Positions 4,481 to 6,654 of a DNA stretch of 6,654 nucleotides are shown one piece after another (within the stretch, counting starts at the first letter, position 1; the number at the start of each line of letters is the position of its first letter). Position numbers and translations under genes: made by a program. The notes under the pieces are model-generated. The model saw nothing but the letters and a program-made list of their open reading frames with translations. It searched no databases and was not told where the DNA came from. The DNA is from Nitrososphaerota archaeon (GTDB lineage: Archaea > Thermoproteota > Nitrososphaeria > Nitrososphaerales > UBA183): assembly GCA_029785235.1 (NCBI GenBank), contig JAFMAA010000051.1, positions 1 through 6,654 of the forward strand, given 5' to 3'.

Positions 4481-5515
4481 GTGAAGATAGGCACGAGGGC
4501 CGCTACATATGGATTGGCCGGGCTAGCCCTCGCAGGGGCAATCATATTCTCTGGGTTGTCTTTTGGTCTCCTCGGGCCAGGTTCATCGGGGGTTCTTTCC
4601 GTCCTCTTAACAGACCCTCCTATCGTCCCCACGGGTGTGACTGGTGTCTACATCACCTACTCGAGTTTGGCCGTCCACGCTCTGGGGTTCGGTAATTCTG
4701 GGTGGATTTCAGTCCCAGGGCATGGGACGTTCGATTCGATGAAGCTCGTCAACCTGAGCCAGATGGTATCAAGCGATACCGTCCCCCCCGTCACATACGA
4801 CAAAATGGGGTTCACCATCACGGCCGCAACAGTTCAATTCATGGGCCAGAACTACACCGCCGCAGTCAGCTCAGGCAGGCTGGAGGTCCCGATCATTGGG
4901 GGGCTGAAGGTCAACTCCACGAGTCCTGCGGCCGCCCTCGTGGACGTCCAGCCGACGGTCATCAACCTGGGGAACAATTCCAGTCCTGCATTCGCACTGG
5001 CGGCAGGGGCCAAGGCCCTCCAGGTGCCGTCTGGGGACGTGGACCAGCTGACTAAAGCAATGGGCCAACAGGTTCCACTGAAAGGGCACGGCTGGTTTGA
5101 CTCTTTCAAGGCTGAGTACTCCAACTTCAGTGGTACAGCCGTGAGCCTTACCCCCGATTCGTTTTCTATCGACGTTCAGAACGGAGGGCCTAGTCAGATC
5201 ACCGTCCGCATGCTCGTTGTGTCCGCTCACACCAAAGGAGGGGAGGACAGCGTGCTTGGCGCCGCGGCCGACAGCGTGATCTTTATGGTACAGCCGAACG
5301 GATCACTTCAGCTTCTCAACGGCCCGCCGGGTCAGGTCCAATCGTACTTGAATGAACCAGGATATACCTTGACGGGTGGCGCTTCGCAGAAGTTTTCGTA
5401 TTCAGGGAACATCACGAGCCTGCGCGGGGGTAACGCCCCCATAGTAGGGACCCGCTACTACGTCGTCATAGTCGGCACAGGGACGATAAGCGCCCAGCTC
5501 GTCACCGCGACCTAG
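4481..5515 (+). CDS. Exported DUF4382-type surface protein with N-glycosylation sequons
   Basis: 344 residues. Basic residues (K2, R6) precede a hydrophobic segment (about 11-31), a signal peptide or membrane anchor. Next comes VLSVLLTDPP (38-47) and a GVTGVYITYSSLAVHA strand pair (52-67), then a W-x-V and a D-x-x-K-L-V-N-L element (85-92). This is the pattern of DUF4382, a beta-rich domain of exported archaeal and bacterial proteins. Eight N-x-S/T sequons occur (N91, N124, N145, N165, N166, N215, N273, N310) and there is no cysteine. A cell-surface glycoprotein is inferred; its role is unknown. The frame is open back to GTG 4331, but that stretch is antisense to the regulator gene. GTG 4481 is chosen for the hydrophobic N-terminus and the box 25 nt upstream. 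The gene ends convergently with aRF1, sharing CTAG. Confidence 0.83.
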   Translation: MKIGTRAATYGLAGLALAGAIIFSGLSFGLLGPGSSGVLSVLLTDPPIVPTGVTGVYITYSSLAVHALGFGNSGWISVPGHGTFDSMKLVNLSQMVSSDTVPPVTYDKMGFTITAATVQFMGQNYTAAVSSGRLEVPIIGGLKVNSTSPAAALVDVQPTVINLGNNSSPAFALAAGAKALQVPSGDVDQLTKAMGQQVPLKGHGWFDSFKAEYSNFSGTAVSLTPDSFSIDVQNGGPSQITVRMLVVSAHTKGGEDSVLGAAADSVIFMVQPNGSLQLLNGPPGQVQSYLNEPGYTLTGGASQKFSYSGNITSLRGGNAPIVGTRYYVVIVGTGTISAQLVTAT

Positions 5516-6654
5516 CTTCTGTAGCGGAGCAGAGCCGCAATTCCGCCGAAGGTCTTGAACATACTTCCCTCCTCCGTTCCCGACGAGATTACTTCTACTT
5601 TGGCGCCTCCCTGAAACGCGATTTCCTCGAGTACGTCGACCAGATCTTTCTCTGAAAATTCGTACTCTGTGGCCCCGCAACTCAAACAGGGAGTGGCGCC
5701 CATGTCTTGGCGCGTCTGAACCTTCTTTGAAGCAGGGACGGTTTGCGACTTCTGCGTTCTGCACTTTTTGCACACAGCGTCGATAGCCACCAACTCCAAG
5801 TCATCCGAGACAAGCACCACCTCGGCGCTGGCTTTCTGCAACGCTTCCATCACCCTGGGGAGCCCATAGACGGCAAGCCCTCCTTGCCTGTTAACTTCGC
5901 CAAGGAACTTCTGGACCAGACGCTTCTCTTCAATGAGCCTGACGTCCTTGAGAATATCCGAGGCCTTCTCAACCAGCTCTCTCACTCCCTCCCTCCCTGA
6001 ATACCCAAGGTCAAGCACAGCGACCACCTTCTTCTGCAGCTCATAATGGAGGTACTCGCCCTTCAGGAACTCGTCCTTCGTGGGTCCAGGTCCCCCCACG
6101 ATAAGACCGGTGATTTTGTTGCTGTCGATGAACGTCCTGGTTGTATGTTCTGAGACCCTGTTGAAGAAGTAGGTCAGCTCCATCTCCCTTCCACGTTCGT
6201 ACCTCCTCGCCGACTGTCCTCCCTTGCGCGTCTTCCCAGAAATACCGGAAGTCATCAGATCCACTATCTCCAGGCTCCCGCCGCTAAGGATTCCGAGCCC
6301 AACATCACTCGAGTCGATGGCCAGGAGCCCGAAGACTTTGTCGTCTCTGAGCATGTCTCTTAGATATTCGACCCTGAAATGGTCGTCGCACGCGTACAAG
6401 TACGTCTGTACCGGTTTGGGCGGAATTATCTCCCACACGTTGACTACCTCGCTCCCCGGTCCGTTAGTCGGGAGCGCCCCTGAGAAGACAACCAGCCCCA
6501 TGTCAGGTACAGTCTTGTACAGTTTGAGCCTCTGCATGGCCTTGGTGAGGGCGTCTTGCACATGGTTTCTTGTCGTATCTGACTTGATGTTCCCCGCCGT
6601 CCCCCATTCCTCGCGGAGGTTGGCGATTGCTTCGTGAATCGCCTTCTTGGGAGG
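5512..6654 (-). CDS. prf1: Archaeal peptide chain release factor aRF1 (partial, N-terminus outside window)
   Basis: 380 residues are visible; about 30-35 are missing at the right edge relative to the usual length of about 410. aRF1 recognises all three stop codons in the ribosomal A site and triggers peptide release. Stop-reading elements are present: NIKS (codons at 6580-6591) in TAGNIKSDTTR, and YxCxxxF as YACDDHF (fragment residues 87-93). The catalytic GGQ is at 6214-6222 (residues 145-147), followed by SARRYERGRE. Then come GGPGPTKDEF and the C-domain with two CxxC pairs (CKKC, CLSC), a likely zinc site of archaeal members, ending FGGIAALLRY. A GTG at 6561 could be taken for a start, but the coding frame with NIKS continues upstream of it to the edge, so the gene is truncated by the window, not short. 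Its stop overlaps that of the convergent DUF4382 gene. Confidence 0.97.
   Translation of the reverse strand, partial: PPKKAIHEAIANLREEWGTAGNIKSDTTRNHVQDALTKAMQRLKLYKTVPDMGLVVFSGALPTNGPGSEVVNVWEIIPPKPVQTYLYACDDHFRVEYLRDMLRDDKVFGLLAIDSSDVGLGILSGGSLEIVDLMTSGISGKTRKGGQSARRYERGREMELTYFFNRVSEHTTRTFIDSNKITGLIVGGPGPTKDEFLKGEYLHYELQKKVVAVLDLGYSGREGVRELVEKASDILKDVRLIEEKRLVQKFLGEVNRQGGLAVYGLPRVMEALQKASAEVVLVSDDLELVAIDAVCKKCRTQKSQTVPASKKVQTRQDMGATPCLSCGATEYEFSEKDLVDVLEEIAFQGGAKVEVISSGTEEGSMFKTFGGIAALLRYRS

Noticed and set aside
5402..5773. A 123-codon minus-strand frame across the convergent gene ends.
   Set aside because: It overlaps the C-terminal zinc-motif region of aRF1 in a different frame and has no family resemblance.
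1..6654. tRNA, rRNA, CRISPR arrays, insertion sequences.
   Set aside because: No regularly spaced repeats, terminal inverted repeats, transposase motifs or cloverleaf/T-loop pattern were seen by eye.

Overview
The window looks like chromosomal DNA from an archaeon. It carries an archaeal/eukaryotic-type class I release factor (aRF1, with NIKS, YxCxxxF and GGQ motifs), a Ygr210-like GTPase with a TGS domain, a eukaryotic-type primase large subunit and a membrane-bound winged-helix regulator, and its promoter elements are TATA-like. The primase has a PriX-like C-terminus, which points to the TACK side (Thermoproteota, possibly Nitrososphaeria or a relative); this placement is inference. GC content is moderately high. 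Of the seven genes whose start is visible, six begin with GTG or TTG.

Layout from left to right. (1) 1-290, minus: the first 96 codons of a QueT-family ECF transporter S component, running off the left edge, with a short structured leader and a TATA-like box upstream. (2) 390-1211, minus: an aldo/keto reductase with the complete catalytic tetrad. (3) 1268-1546, minus: a 92-residue Ala/Gly-rich probable exported protein of unknown function. It has its own promoter region with two perfect palindromes and a hairpin/T-tract terminator that overlaps its stop codon. (4) 1616-2596 and 2620-3837, minus: a probable two-gene operon, GTPase first and then a PriL-like primase subunit that lacks Fe-S cysteines. 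(5) 3896-4381, minus: a winged-helix regulator with two membrane segments. It is divergent, across 99 bp, from (6) 4481-5515, plus: an exported DUF4382-type surface protein with eight N-glycosylation sequons. (7) 5512-6654, minus: aRF1, cut off at its N-terminus by the right edge; its stop codon shares the tetranucleotide CTAG with the stop of the convergent DUF4382 gene.

Three genes belong to core information processing: termination (aRF1), priming of replication (PriL-like) and a ribosome-associated-type GTPase. The rest concern the envelope, transport or metabolism. I see no mobile element, CRISPR array, tRNA or rRNA. No gene-free stretch exceeds about 100 bp. The most unusual items are the Fe-S-less PriL/PriX-like primase subunit, the folded leader in front of queT, the palindrome-flanked promoter of the small exported protein, and the divergent regulator/glycoprotein pair.
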